Assembly: GCF_014203695.1 (NCBI RefSeq)
Contig: NZ_JACHJO010000002.1
Location: forward strand, 449,463 to 513,462
DNA from: Nocardiopsis algeriensis
GTDB taxonomy: Bacteria > Actinomycetota > Actinomycetes > Streptosporangiales > Streptosporangiaceae
DNA: 64,000 nt
Reading direction: 5' to 3'
Both the position numbers and the translations under genes were made by a program. Below, one piece after another: positions 8,612-17,390 of this stretch (positions within the stretch are counted from its first letter, which is position 1; each line of letters opens with the position of its first letter). Under the pieces are notes generated by a model. The model saw only the letters and a list, made by a program, of their open reading frames with translations, was not told where the DNA came from and did not search any database.

Positions 8612-8645
8612 CTACACTTAGTGTTCAATCGTTTACTAAAAGTGT
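8612..8645 (+). promoter_or_regulatory. AT-rich promoter region of the exopolysaccharide operon
   Basis: An unusually AT-rich stretch for this genome lies 25-58 bases before the start at 8670. It contains the imperfect inverted repeat CACTTAGT...ACTAAAAGTG. The right arm resembles (11 of 14) GGTAACCAAAAGTG upstream of the sugar-phosphate transferase gene (28829-28842), the other exopolysaccharide promoter. Confidence 0.4.
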
Positions 8646-8669
8646 CGCATGTTGTGTGGAGAGGACTCG

Positions 8670-10379
8670 ATGGACGCCGACGCCCCCTCGCTGCCGGGGA
8701 CGGAACTCGGGGAATACACCGCTCTGCTGCGCCGCCGCGGGCACCTGGTCTGCGCGGGTGTGCTCGGCGGTCTGCTCCTGTCCGTCGGCGGGGTGCTCGC
8801 CGTTCCCGAGACCTACACCTCCGTCACCGCGGTACAGGTCCTGCCCAGCGGCATGGCCGAGTTCACCGGCGAGCGCTCAGGGCGCCTCGCGGGTGAGGTC
8901 AACCTCGACACCGAGGCCCAGGTGGTCGGGTCCGCCCAGGTCGCGGACGCCGTCGCGGAACGGCTCGGCCCGGAGGGCGCGCCCGACCCCGCCGAACTCG
9001 CCGAGAGCATCGAGGTGACCGTGCCGCCCAACAGCAGCGTCCTGGAGATCCACTTCTCGGCAGGCGACCCGGAGGAGGCCCGCCGGGGCGCGGCCGCCTA
9101 TGCCGACGCCTACCTGGAGCTGCGGGGAGCCCGCCTCGACGCCCTCGTCGAGAGGCAGCTGGAGGCGCTGCGCGAGGAGAAGGAGGCTCTCTACGCGGAG
9201 CTGGACGAGGTGGCGGGCCCGGCTCCGGAGCAGGTCCCGGGTCAGGCACCGGGGCAGCCCCCGGGCACCTCGGGGGACACCGCGCGAACAGAGGCGCTGC
9301 GCCAGGAGATCGCCGCGCTCGGCGGCGGCACCGGCCCGCTGCGTGCCCTGCGCGAGACCGTCGAACCGGGCCGCGTGCTCACCCCCGCCACTCTTCCGGA
9401 GGAGCCCGGGAGCCCCAGGCCCGTTCTGTGGGCCGCCGGGGGCGCGGTACTGGGCCTGCTCGCGGGACTGCTGCTGGCCGTCGTCCGGGACCGGCTCGAT
9501 CCGCGGCTGCTCGGGGCCGGGGGCACCGGGCGCGTCGGCGGCCTGCCCGTCCTCCTCGACCTCTCACGCCCCGGCAGGCGCGGGAGGAAGCGCTTCCCCG
9601 GCCTGCTCGGCGAGGGCGGACCGGACGGTCAGCGGGTCAACGCCCTGGCCCACCTGCTGCGCGTCCGGCTCGGCGCGCGGGACCGCGGCCCGGGGGGCCG
9701 GGTGGTGGTCGTCGCGGCCACCACGCCGGGGCGCGCGGGCGCCGCCGCCGCGGTGAACCTCGCCGCCGCGACGGCCCGCACCGGCTCCGAGACGCTGCTG
9801 GTGTGCGCCGACCCGCGTACGGACACCGTCGGGGAACTGCTCGGGCTGCCCGAGGGCCCCGGTCTGGCCGAGGCCCTGATGGAGGGCGAGGACCCCGCGG
9901 CCCTGGAGGTGCGCCCGGACGTCGCGCCCCGCCTGCGCGTCCTGCGGTACGGGCGTCCCGGGGTGTCCGCCCCCGTACAGGGCTCGGGCACGGCCGAACT
10001 GCTGGACCTGCTGCGCGGAGGCGCCGACTGCGTGATCGTCCTCGTCGCGCCGATGAGTGAGAGCGCCGACGTCCACGCCGTGGCGCCCTCCGCCGACCTG
10101 GTCGTTCCGGTGGTCGAGGCGGGCCGCACCCGCCGCTCCGACGTCGCGGAGCTGGTGGCGTCCGTGTCCCGCCTGGGCGCGGAGGTCGCCGGGGCGGTCG
10201 TGCTACCGCTCCAGCCGCTGCCCGGTCCCGCGCCGGAGACGGTGGTCGAGGACCTGCCGGGGAGCTCTCCCCGGCAGGAGGAGCCCGGCGACGAGGAGAC
10301 CGGGGAGCCCGAGGAGACCGAGGAGACCGAGGAGACCGAGGTCGTCATCCCCGCCGACACGGCCGGGACACGGAGCTGA
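8670..10379 (+). CDS. Wzz/BY-kinase-like polysaccharide co-polymerase with degenerate P-loop
   Basis: Likely controls chain length or assembly of the exopolysaccharide. The 569-aa protein has an N-terminal Wzz-type region bounded by membrane helices at about 20-42 and 255-277. Between them is an extracytoplasmic part with coiled-coil character. The cytoplasmic domain resembles bacterial tyrosine kinases, but the Walker A position reads TTPGRAGAAAAVN with no Lys-Ser/Thr. The A' strand reads LLVCADPR. The C-terminal tail is Glu/Thr-rich (EETEETEETE), not tyrosine-rich. ATP-dependent kinase activity is therefore doubtful. Start ATG 8670 is preferred over an in-frame ATG at 8649 because GGAGAGG precedes it. 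First gene of a + strand operon. Confidence 0.85.
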   Translation: MDADAPSLPGTELGEYTALLRRRGHLVCAGVLGGLLLSVGGVLAVPETYTSVTAVQVLPSGMAEFTGERSGRLAGEVNLDTEAQVVGSAQVADAVAERLGPEGAPDPAELAESIEVTVPPNSSVLEIHFSAGDPEEARRGAAAYADAYLELRGARLDALVERQLEALREEKEALYAELDEVAGPAPEQVPGQAPGQPPGTSGDTARTEALRQEIAALGGGTGPLRALRETVEPGRVLTPATLPEEPGSPRPVLWAAGGAVLGLLAGLLLAVVRDRLDPRLLGAGGTGRVGGLPVLLDLSRPGRRGRKRFPGLLGEGGPDGQRVNALAHLLRVRLGARDRGPGGRVVVVAATTPGRAGAAAAVNLAAATARTGSETLLVCADPRTDTVGELLGLPEGPGLAEALMEGEDPAALEVRPDVAPRLRVLRYGRPGVSAPVQGSGTAELLDLLRGGADCVIVLVAPMSESADVHAVAPSADLVVPVVEAGRTRRSDVAELVASVSRLGAEVAGAVVLPLQPLPGPAPETVVEDLPGSSPRQEEPGDEETGEPEETEETEETEVVIPADTAGTRS

Positions 10380-11767
10380 TGGCCGCCCCCGTCTCCCGTG
10401 CCCGGGAACGCGGCGCCGGGCCGACCGGGGCCTCCCTGTCCGCCGGCGGCACCGCGCCGGCGGACAGGCTTCTGGTGTGGCTGCTGGCGGGATACCCGCT
10501 GTGGTGGGCCCTCGGCCTCGGCCGGTTCGCGTACTGGCTGTTCGCCGTGCCGATGGCCGCTGAGCTGGTGCGCCGCCATCGGGCCGAGGGCCTGCGCGTC
10601 CCTCCGGGGTTCTGGCTGTGGGCCCTCTTCCTGGTGTGGGCCGTGGTCGGCCTGGCCGCGGTCCCGCTGGAGACGCCGGGGACCGTTCCCGACAGCGGGG
10701 GCTGGGGCGGCGCCCTGGTACGGGTGGCCGACTACCTGGTGCTCACCGTCCTGCTGCTCTACGTCGGCAACGCGCGCGGGCTATCTCCGCGCGCCGTGGC
10801 GGGGGCGCTGTCGCTGCTGTGCCTGGCCACGGTCGCGGGCGGCTACCTGGGCATGCTCGCACCGCACTTCGAGTTCCGGGCGCCCCTGGAGTACCTGCTG
10901 CCCGAGCCGCTGGTCTCCGACAGCTACGTGCAGGACCTGATCCATCCGGCGTCCGCCCAGGTCATGGACATCTTCGGAGACGACTACGCCCGCCCCAAGG
11001 CCCCGTGGGAGTACACCAACGTCTGGGGCTACATGCTTTCTCTGCTGTTGGTGTGGCTCGTGGTGGCCTGGCGGACGCACGGCTCGTCTCCCCTGGTGCG
11101 CTGGGGCGCCCCGGCTGTCGCCGCGCTCTCCGTGCTCCCGGCCGTGTACTCGCTCAACCGGGCGCTGTGGGCGGGCCTGGTCCTCTCCCTCCTGTACGGC
11201 GGCGCGGTACTGCTGCGGGGCGGACGCATCGCCCTGGTGGCCGCCTGCTCCGCCGTCGCGCTGCTCGCCCTCCTCGTCCTGGCCCTCTCCCCTCTGGCCG
11301 GCATGGTGGCCGACCGGTTCTCCTCTCCGCACAGCGACGGCGGGCGCTCGGCCTCCAACTCCGCGGCGGTGGCCGCGGCCGACCTGTCCCCCGTGATCGG
11401 CTGGGGCACCACCCGGGAGGCCCCGGGGAGCGCGGACTCGATCGCGGTCGGCCCCACGGCCGAGTGCCCCGCCTGCGGCCGGCACGTCATCGGCAACGCC
11501 GGGCAGCTGTGGACGCTCCTCGTGGCCCACGGCTGGGGAGGCACCGCGCTGTTCCTCGCGTTCTTCGCGTCGGTGGCGTGGCGCTACCGGCGGGTGTCGT
11601 CCCCGGTGGGTCTGGGCGCCCTCCTGTGCGTGCTGCTGCTGTTCTGGTACATGTTCTTCTACGTCGCGCTGATGTCCCCGCTGGCCGTGACCGTGGTGGC
11701 CGTCGCGGTGCTGTGGCGGGAGGGGGAGCCGTCGCGCGCCGACCACATCCCCGGGGGCCGCCGGTGA
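10379..11767 (+). CDS. O-antigen ligase/polymerase-like integral membrane protein
   Basis: Probable Wzy polymerase or WaaL-type ligase that handles lipid-linked repeat units outside the membrane. The 462-aa protein has about ten hydrophobic segments. A large hydrophilic loop lies between the first and second halves (around 155-215, ...SDSYVQDLIHPASAQVMDIFGDDYARPKAPWEYTNVWG) and a second loop at about 310-370 has a GWGTTREAPG motif and a CPACGRH pair of cysteines. The ligase-type domain is inferred from topology, from the Arg in SLNRALWAG and from context between a Wzz-like gene and a flippase. Its ATG overlaps the upstream stop (TGATG), so it is translationally coupled. Confidence 0.75.
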   Translation: MAAPVSRARERGAGPTGASLSAGGTAPADRLLVWLLAGYPLWWALGLGRFAYWLFAVPMAAELVRRHRAEGLRVPPGFWLWALFLVWAVVGLAAVPLETPGTVPDSGGWGGALVRVADYLVLTVLLLYVGNARGLSPRAVAGALSLLCLATVAGGYLGMLAPHFEFRAPLEYLLPEPLVSDSYVQDLIHPASAQVMDIFGDDYARPKAPWEYTNVWGYMLSLLLVWLVVAWRTHGSSPLVRWGAPAVAALSVLPAVYSLNRALWAGLVLSLLYGGAVLLRGGRIALVAACSAVALLALLVLALSPLAGMVADRFSSPHSDGGRSASNSAAVAAADLSPVIGWGTTREAPGSADSIAVGPTAECPACGRHVIGNAGQLWTLLVAHGWGGTALFLAFFASVAWRYRRVSSPVGLGALLCVLLLFWYMFFYVALMSPLAVTVVAVAVLWREGEPSRADHIPGGRR

Positions 11768-12981
11768 CCAGCGAGACGACCTTCCTGACCGACCTCGCGG
11801 CGGTGCTGTGGCCGTGCGGGGGTCTCCTCGGCCCGGGTGACGGGAGCATGCGCCCGCGGATCCGGAGGGGAGAGCAGTACCTGCCCGTCCCGAACGCGCG
11901 CGGCCCGCGGCTGCTCCTGCCCGCCCACAACCGCTCGGCGGCCGTGCGCGGCATCTCCGCCTTCTCCCAGAGGCACTCCCTGCGCGAGCGCCTCCGCGCC
12001 CTGCTCCTGACGGGGGCGTTCGCCACCGGGATCGCGCCCCTGCTGCTGCGTGACCGGCTGTACGTGGGCGAGGGACCGGGGATCGAGCACGCGCTCGCCG
12101 CCGCGCTCGACCGCGAACTGGCCGTCGCCGTCCACCTCGGTCCGCCCCGGGCCAACCGCAAGCCCGTCCTGCTCCTGCTCACCCCCGGCGGCCGGACGAT
12201 CGGGTACGCCAAGGTCGCCGTCAACGAACTGACCTCGCGCCTGGTGCGCGCGGAGGCGGAGGCTCTGCGCGTGCTCGCCGACGCCCGCCTGGCCGACGTC
12301 ACCGTTCCGCGGCTCCTGTACGAGGGAGAGTGGAACGGCCGGCCTCTGCTGGTGCAGGAACCGCTGCCGGTGGGCAGCCAGACCGACCGGCCCACCCGGC
12401 GGCAGCTGCTGCGCTGCGTCAGCCGTATCGCGGGCCTGGTCGAGGTGCGCGAGCGGCGGCTGTCCGACAGCCCCTACCGGAGGTCCCTGGAAAAGCGCAT
12501 CGACGCCCTGGGAGCGCGTCCGGAGGCGGCTCCGCTGGCCGAGGCACTGCACCGGCTCCCGGACGTGCACCTGGCCTTCGGCGCCTGGCACGGCGACCTG
12601 ACCAGGTGGAACATCGCGGGAACGGCACGGAGGGCATTCGTGTGGGACTGGGAGAGGCTCTCCCTGGACGCCCCCGCGGGGTTCGACGCCCTGCACTACG
12701 ACCTCAACGAGTGCGTGCAGGACGGGGTCCACCCGGGGGTGCACCGGTGGCTGGAGAGCGGTGCGCGCCTGCTGCGCGATCCGCTCATGGCCGACCTGGG
12801 GGTGCACCCGGACACGGTGTCCACCGTGATGGCCCTGTACCTGATCGACCTCGCCACCCGCTACCTGCACGACCGCCAGGAGGAGAGCGGCGCGCGCATG
12901 GCCGCGGTGGACGACTGGCTGCTGCCCGCTCTCGAAGGGCTCCAGGAGAGGGCCGCGCACGAGGCCGCGAGGGTCTTGTGA
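11764..12981 (+). CDS. APH-fold (aminoglycoside-phosphotransferase-like) kinase in the exopolysaccharide operon
   Basis: Predicted small-molecule or sugar kinase of the protein-kinase-like superfamily. In the 405 aa the late motifs are clear: AWHGDLTRWNIAG (Brenner-type HGDxxxxN catalytic loop, near 276-288) followed by FVWDWERLSL (metal-binding Asp in the DFG position). A nucleotide-binding region with VLLLLTPGGRTIGYAKVAVNE lies near 140-160, whose Lys could be the ATP-anchoring lysine. The substrate is unknown; phosphorylation of a sugar or lipid intermediate of the polymer is inferred from operon position. Start GTG 11764 overlaps the preceding stop as GTGA. The frame extends further upstream but that is a shadow of the membrane protein. 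Confidence 0.8.
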   Translation: MTSETTFLTDLAAVLWPCGGLLGPGDGSMRPRIRRGEQYLPVPNARGPRLLLPAHNRSAAVRGISAFSQRHSLRERLRALLLTGAFATGIAPLLLRDRLYVGEGPGIEHALAAALDRELAVAVHLGPPRANRKPVLLLLTPGGRTIGYAKVAVNELTSRLVRAEAEALRVLADARLADVTVPRLLYEGEWNGRPLLVQEPLPVGSQTDRPTRRQLLRCVSRIAGLVEVRERRLSDSPYRRSLEKRIDALGARPEAAPLAEALHRLPDVHLAFGAWHGDLTRWNIAGTARRAFVWDWERLSLDAPAGFDALHYDLNECVQDGVHPGVHRWLESGARLLRDPLMADLGVHPDTVSTVMALYLIDLATRYLHDRQEESGARMAAVDDWLLPALEGLQERAAHEAARVL

Positions 12982-13019
12982 GCGGCCGGTAGGACGACAC
13001 CTGCGAAGGGAACCACGCC

Positions 13020-13883
13020 ATGCCACGGCATGCCTCACCCACCCTGACCCGACGGCTGGCCGGTCCGGCCCGCCGGACGCTCCTGTCGCTGGTCGACGGG
13101 GCCGGCCGGGCCACCGCCCCGGCACGGGCGCTGCCGGACTTCCTCGTCTGCGGGGCCCAGCGCTGCGGCACCACGTCGCTGTTCAAGGCCCTGAGCAGCC
13201 ATCCGGAGGTGGTCGGGCCGGTCCTGCGCAAAGGGGTGCACTACTTCGACACCGGGTACGACCGGGGACCGGTCTGGTACCGGTCGCACTTTCCGCTGCG
13301 CGCCCTGCTGCGCGGGCGCAAGGTGTTCGAGTCGAGCCCGTACTACCTGTTCCACCCGCTGGCGGCGGAGCGGATCGCCCGCGACCTGCCGGAGGTGCGG
13401 GTGGTCGTGGTTCTGCGCGACCCGGTCGAGCGCGCCTTCTCCGCGCACGCGCACGAGAGCGCCCGGGGGTTCGAGACCGAGCCGCTGCGCCGCGCCCTGG
13501 AACTGGAGGAGTCGCGTCTGGCCGGCGAGGAGGACAAGCTCGTCGCGGACCCGAGCTACCGCTCGCACTCCCACCAGCACCACGGGTACGTCGCCCGGGG
13601 GCACTACATCGACCAGCTGCTCCGGCTGGAGCGGCACCTGGGCCGTGAGCGGATCCACGTGTCCGACCACGCGGACCTCTTCGACGGGACCACCCGCGAG
13701 CTGGAGGAGATCGAGCGGTTCCTCGGTCTGGGGCCGGGACCGGGGCGGCCCCCGGGGAAGCACAACGCACGCCGCCGGGGCATGATGCCGGAGGAGCTGC
13801 GCGCGGAGCTGTCCGAGCGGTTCGCCGAGAGCGACGCCCGCCTGGCCCGGTGGTGGGGCCGCACACCTTCGTGGCGCGCGTGA
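13020..13883 (+). CDS. PAPS-dependent sulfotransferase
   Basis: Transfers sulfate from PAPS to a carbohydrate or lipid acceptor. The 287 aa show the 5'-phosphosulfate loop CGAQRCGTTSLFKAL (about 42-56), the 3'-phosphate site VVLRDPVERAFSAHAHES (about 125-142), and a conserved YYLFHP segment. The domain resembles the heparan-sulfate N-/O-sulfotransferase type. It lies inside the exopolysaccharide operon, after the APH-like kinase and overlapping the flippase start, so its likely acceptor is the lipid-linked oligosaccharide made here (inference). GAAGGGA precedes the ATG. PAPS supply and PAP disposal genes lie at 24-27 kb. Confidence 0.9.
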   Translation: MPRHASPTLTRRLAGPARRTLLSLVDGAGRATAPARALPDFLVCGAQRCGTTSLFKALSSHPEVVGPVLRKGVHYFDTGYDRGPVWYRSHFPLRALLRGRKVFESSPYYLFHPLAAERIARDLPEVRVVVVLRDPVERAFSAHAHESARGFETEPLRRALELEESRLAGEEDKLVADPSYRSHSHQHHGYVARGHYIDQLLRLERHLGRERIHVSDHADLFDGTTRELEEIERFLGLGPGPGRPPGKHNARRRGMMPEELRAELSERFAESDARLARWWGRTPSWRA

Positions 13884-15358
13884 CCGCCACCGCCGAGGGC
13901 TCGGGGCTGCGCCGCGTCCTGCGCGGTGGTGCCCTGGGCGCGGCCGGGGCCGGGATCGGCACCGTGCTCAACCTGGCGCTGATCGTCACGGTCACCCGCG
14001 CCTTCTCCCAGGAGGAGGCGGGTCTGCTGTTCTCCGCCACCTCGGTGTTCCTCATCACGGCGGCGGTCGCGAACGCGGGGGCGCCCGACGGCCTCGTGTA
14101 CTTCACCGCCCGGCTGCGGGTGCTGGGGCGGCGGGAGGGTGTCCGGGAGCTGCTGAGGACGGCGGTGGGGCCGGCCGTGCTGGGTGCGTGCGCGGCCTCG
14201 GCGGTCCTGGTGGTGTGCGCGGAGCCCGTGGCGGGTGCGATGGGTACCGGGGAGGCGGCCTCCTACCTGCGGTTGCTCGCGGCGTTCCTGCCCGCGGCGG
14301 TGCTGGCCGAGACCGCACTGGCGGCCGGACGGGCCCACCACGACATGGCGGGGACCGTCGCCGTGGAACGGGTGGGGCGGCCGCTGGCCCAGCTGGCACT
14401 GGTGGGAGCGGTCGCCGCGACCGGCTCGGCAGGGCTGCTGGCCGTGGCCTGGGCGGGTCCGTACCTTCCCGCGGCGGCGGTGGCCTGGTTCTGGCTCGGC
14501 CGGATCCTGAGGCGGACCGCCCCCGCCGACGAGGCCCCGCGGGCGGGGGCCGCCGTCTCCCGGGCGGAGTTCTGGTCGTTCGCGCTGCCGCGCGCGGCGG
14601 CCGGCTGCGCGCAGCTGGGTGTGCAGCGCGGAGGCGTGGTGCTGACCGCGCTGCTGGGCGGGCTCGCGGGGGCGGCGCTGTTCACCGCCGCGACGAGGAT
14701 CACCGTGGCCGGACAGACCGCCGCGCAGGCGGTGCTGCACGCCGCCCAGCCCCGGTTCGCCGAACAGGTCGCGGCGGGCGACCACGCCGGAGCGCGGAAC
14801 CTGTACCGGGCGGTGGCGGCATGGCTGGTGTGTCTGAACTGGCCGCTGTACCTGACGGTTCTGGTGTTCTCCGGTGAGGTGATGGGCCTGTTCGGGCCCG
14901 CCTACGCCTCCGGAGCCGCCGCCCTGGCCGTCGTGTGCGCGGGGCAGATGGCGGCCACCGCCCTGGGCCCGGGCGACCTGGTGCTGTCGATGACCGGCCG
15001 CACGGGGATGAACCTGCTCAACAACGTGCTGGCCCTGGCCGCGAACGTGCTGCTGTGCGTACTGTTCGTCCCGCCGCTGGGGGCTGTGGGCGCGGCCGCC
15101 GCCCTGGCCGGGGCCGTGCTGGTCCGCAAACTGCTGCCGCTGTGGCAGCTGCGCTCCACCTCGGCCCCGCACCCGCTCTGCCCCTCCGTGCTGGCGGCGG
15201 CGGGCAGCGCGCTGCTGTGGTGCGGTGCCCTGCCCCTGCTGACGCGGGCACTCTCCGGTGGAGGCGTCCTCCTTCCGGTCGCGGCGGTGGCCGCCGGCGC
15301 GGCCGGGCACCTGGCGACGGTGTGGGCGATGCGCGGCCTTCTCCGCCTCCGGCGATGA
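13880..15358 (+). CDS. MOP/Wzx-family polysaccharide flippase
   Basis: Integral membrane transporter expected to flip undecaprenyl-linked repeat units across the cytoplasmic membrane. The 492 aa carry about twelve to fourteen hydrophobic segments. The start resembles the family (LRRVLRGGALGAAGAGIGTVLNLALIV), with the typical FSQEEAGLLFSATSVF loop. GTG 13880 is chosen because it overlaps the sulfotransferase stop as GTGA. An in-frame GTG thirty bases earlier is less likely. Its place between sulfotransferase and glycosyltransferase genes suggests that sulfation could precede export. Confidence 0.88.
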   Translation: MTATAEGSGLRRVLRGGALGAAGAGIGTVLNLALIVTVTRAFSQEEAGLLFSATSVFLITAAVANAGAPDGLVYFTARLRVLGRREGVRELLRTAVGPAVLGACAASAVLVVCAEPVAGAMGTGEAASYLRLLAAFLPAAVLAETALAAGRAHHDMAGTVAVERVGRPLAQLALVGAVAATGSAGLLAVAWAGPYLPAAAVAWFWLGRILRRTAPADEAPRAGAAVSRAEFWSFALPRAAAGCAQLGVQRGGVVLTALLGGLAGAALFTAATRITVAGQTAAQAVLHAAQPRFAEQVAAGDHAGARNLYRAVAAWLVCLNWPLYLTVLVFSGEVMGLFGPAYASGAAALAVVCAGQMAATALGPGDLVLSMTGRTGMNLLNNVLALAANVLLCVLFVPPLGAVGAAAALAGAVLVRKLLPLWQLRSTSAPHPLCPSVLAAAGSALLWCGALPLLTRALSGGGVLLPVAAVAAGAAGHLATVWAMRGLLRLRR

Positions 15359-15397
15359 CACCCCTCTGATTACAAATTGTCATGGCATGATTACTCT

Positions 15398-15856
15398 ATG
15401 TCTGCGCGACCGATACTCCTCGTGGCCTCCAGCGGCGGGCACCTCGCCCAGCTGCGCTCACTCCGCCCCTGGTGGCAGGGGCGCGACCGCGTCTGGGTGA
15501 CCTTCCGGACCCCTGACGCCGAAGCGGCCCTGGAGGGCGAGCGGGTGTGGTGGGCCTTCCATCCCACCACCCGCCACCTCGGCAACCTGGTGCGCAACAC
15601 GGCGCTGGCCCTGCGGGTGCTGTCCCGAGGTCGCCCGGGCGCCGTCGTGACGACCGGGGCCGGGGTGGCGCTGCCGTTCTTCGCCCTGGCCTGGCTGCTG
15701 CGCGTCCCCACCGTCTACATCGAGGTCTACGACCGCGTCGACACCCCCACCCTGACCTCGCGCCTGTGCCGTCCCTTCACCCGCCTGTACCTCGCCCAGT
15801 GGGAGGAGCAGCGCGCCTTCATGCCGACCGCCATCACCGTAGGACCGCTCCTGTGA
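15398..15856 (+). CDS. Alg14/EpsE-like glycosyltransferase membrane subunit
   Basis: Membrane-anchoring subunit of an Alg13/Alg14-type (PssD/PssE) UDP-sugar transferase. The 152 aa open with PILLVASSGGHLAQLRSL, the Gly-rich SGGH loop of this family, and include AVVTTGAGVALPFFALAW and VYIEVYDRVDTPTLTSRL. The ATG at 15398 is the best start. An AT-rich stretch directly upstream (TTGTCATGGCATGATTACTC) lacks a Shine-Dalgarno and may be a local promoter giving a near-leaderless transcript. The catalytic partner is the next gene, overlapping by GTGA. Confidence 0.88.
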   Translation: MSARPILLVASSGGHLAQLRSLRPWWQGRDRVWVTFRTPDAEAALEGERVWWAFHPTTRHLGNLVRNTALALRVLSRGRPGAVVTTGAGVALPFFALAWLLRVPTVYIEVYDRVDTPTLTSRLCRPFTRLYLAQWEEQRAFMPTAITVGPLL

Positions 15857-17355
15857 CAGAACAGACCGCTCACCCGCAACCCCGGCCCGGGCTCAGCGAC
15901 CACCCCGACGTGGTCGTCAGCGTCGGTACCGACCACCACGCCTTCGACCGGCTCGTACGGTGGATCGACGACTACGCCAGGCGCCGCCGCGACCTGCGCT
16001 TCCTCGTCCAGCACGGGCACAGCCGCGCGCCCCGCGACGTGCCGGGCACGCCCTTCCTGTCCGGCACGGAGCTGGGCGATCAGATGCGCGCCGCCAGGGT
16101 CGTGGTCACCCACGGCGGTCCCGGAACGATCGTCCAGGCGCGCGCGGCCGGGCACCTGCCGGTCGTGGTCGCCCGCGACCCGGAGCTGGACGAGCACGTC
16201 GACGACCACCAGCTGCTCTTCGTCCAGAGGCTGGAGGAGGCCGGGCGGGTGCGCTCCTGCTCCACCCCGCAGCAGCTGGCGGCGCTGATCGACAAGGCGC
16301 TGGACAACCCGGAGGACTTCCGGGTGAGCGGCGCCGACGAGCCCGAGCAGGCCGCGCTGCGCGCGGGTGCGCTCATCGACCTGCTGGTGGACCCCGAACC
16401 CGGTCCTGCCCCGGCAGGGGTTCCGGCCGCACCGCAGGGGCCCGCCGACTGGCCCGAGGTCACCGTCGTGGTCCCCACGCGCGACCGCCCCGAGCTGCTG
16501 CGCCGTACCCTGCGGGCCGTCGCCGAGCAGGACTATCCCGGCCGGATCACCACCCTCGTGGTCTACGACAACGGGCGGCCCGACCCCTCCCTGGCGCGGG
16601 AGGGGGGCGATCGCCCGGTGCGGGTGCTCTCCAACACGCTCACCCCCGGTCTGGCGGGGGCCCGCAACACCGGTGTGGCGGCCGCCGGGACCGACCTGGT
16701 GGCCTTCTGCGACGACGACGACATCTGGCTGCCGGGCAAGCTCCGGGCCCAGGTGCGGGTGATGCTCGAGGAGCCGGACACCGAGGTGGTCTGCTGCGGC
16801 ATCACGGTGGTCTACGACAGGACCGAGTGCGTGCGCGTCCTGGAGCGGACCAGCGTCTCCTTCGGCGACCTGCTCGGATCCCGGCTGACCGAGCTGCATC
16901 CGTCGACGTTCCTCATCCGGCGCCGCGCACTGGTCGGCGGCTGCGGCCCCGTCAGCGAGGAGATTCCCGGCAGCTACGCGGAGGACTACGAGCTCCTGCT
17001 GCGCCTGGCCCGGCGCCGCCCGGTCCGCAACGTCCCCGAGGCGGGCGTACGGGTGCTGTGGCACCGGCACTCCCACTTCGCCGGCCGATGGCAGACCACC
17101 TCCACGGCGCTGCGCTGGCTCCTGGACCGCTACCCCGAGTTCGCCCTGGTTCCGCGCGGCCATGCCCGCGTGTCGGGCCAGATCGCCTTCGCCGAGGCCG
17201 CGTCGGGGCGCCGCGGTGCCGCCCTGCGCTGGATCGCCGCGACGCTGCGCCGGCGCCCCGCCGAGCCGCGCGCCCACCTCGCCCTGCTGGTGGTGTGCGG
17301 AATACCGCCCGGCTGGATCCTGCGCGCCCTGCACCTGCGCGGCAGGGGCGTCTAG
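15853..17355 (+). CDS. Alg13-like (GT28 C-terminal) + family 2 glycosyltransferase fusion
   Basis: Two glycosyltransferase modules in one 500-aa chain. Residues ~15-165 form an EpsF/Alg13-type domain: VVVSVGTDHHAFDRLV, then VVVTHGGPGTIVQARAAGH (the nucleotide-sugar loop of GT-B enzymes). After a Pro-rich linker (about 177-196) comes a GT2/GT-A domain (197-~430) with VTVVVPTRDRPELLRRTL, GLAGARNTGVAAA and the metal-binding cluster FCDDDDIWLPGK. The first module completes the Alg14-like subunit encoded just upstream (GTGA overlap). The fusion implies two successive sugar transfers on the same lipid carrier. Last gene of the + strand operon. Confidence 0.87.
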   Translation: MTEQTAHPQPRPGLSDHPDVVVSVGTDHHAFDRLVRWIDDYARRRRDLRFLVQHGHSRAPRDVPGTPFLSGTELGDQMRAARVVVTHGGPGTIVQARAAGHLPVVVARDPELDEHVDDHQLLFVQRLEEAGRVRSCSTPQQLAALIDKALDNPEDFRVSGADEPEQAALRAGALIDLLVDPEPGPAPAGVPAAPQGPADWPEVTVVVPTRDRPELLRRTLRAVAEQDYPGRITTLVVYDNGRPDPSLAREGGDRPVRVLSNTLTPGLAGARNTGVAAAGTDLVAFCDDDDIWLPGKLRAQVRVMLEEPDTEVVCCGITVVYDRTECVRVLERTSVSFGDLLGSRLTELHPSTFLIRRRALVGGCGPVSEEIPGSYAEDYELLLRLARRRPVRNVPEAGVRVLWHRHSHFAGRWQTTSTALRWLLDRYPEFALVPRGHARVSGQIAFAEAASGRRGAALRWIAATLRRRPAEPRAHLALLVVCGIPPGWILRALHLRGRGV

Positions 17356-17390
17356 GCCCGCCGGAGGCGTCGCGGGCCGCGGGGAAGGCG

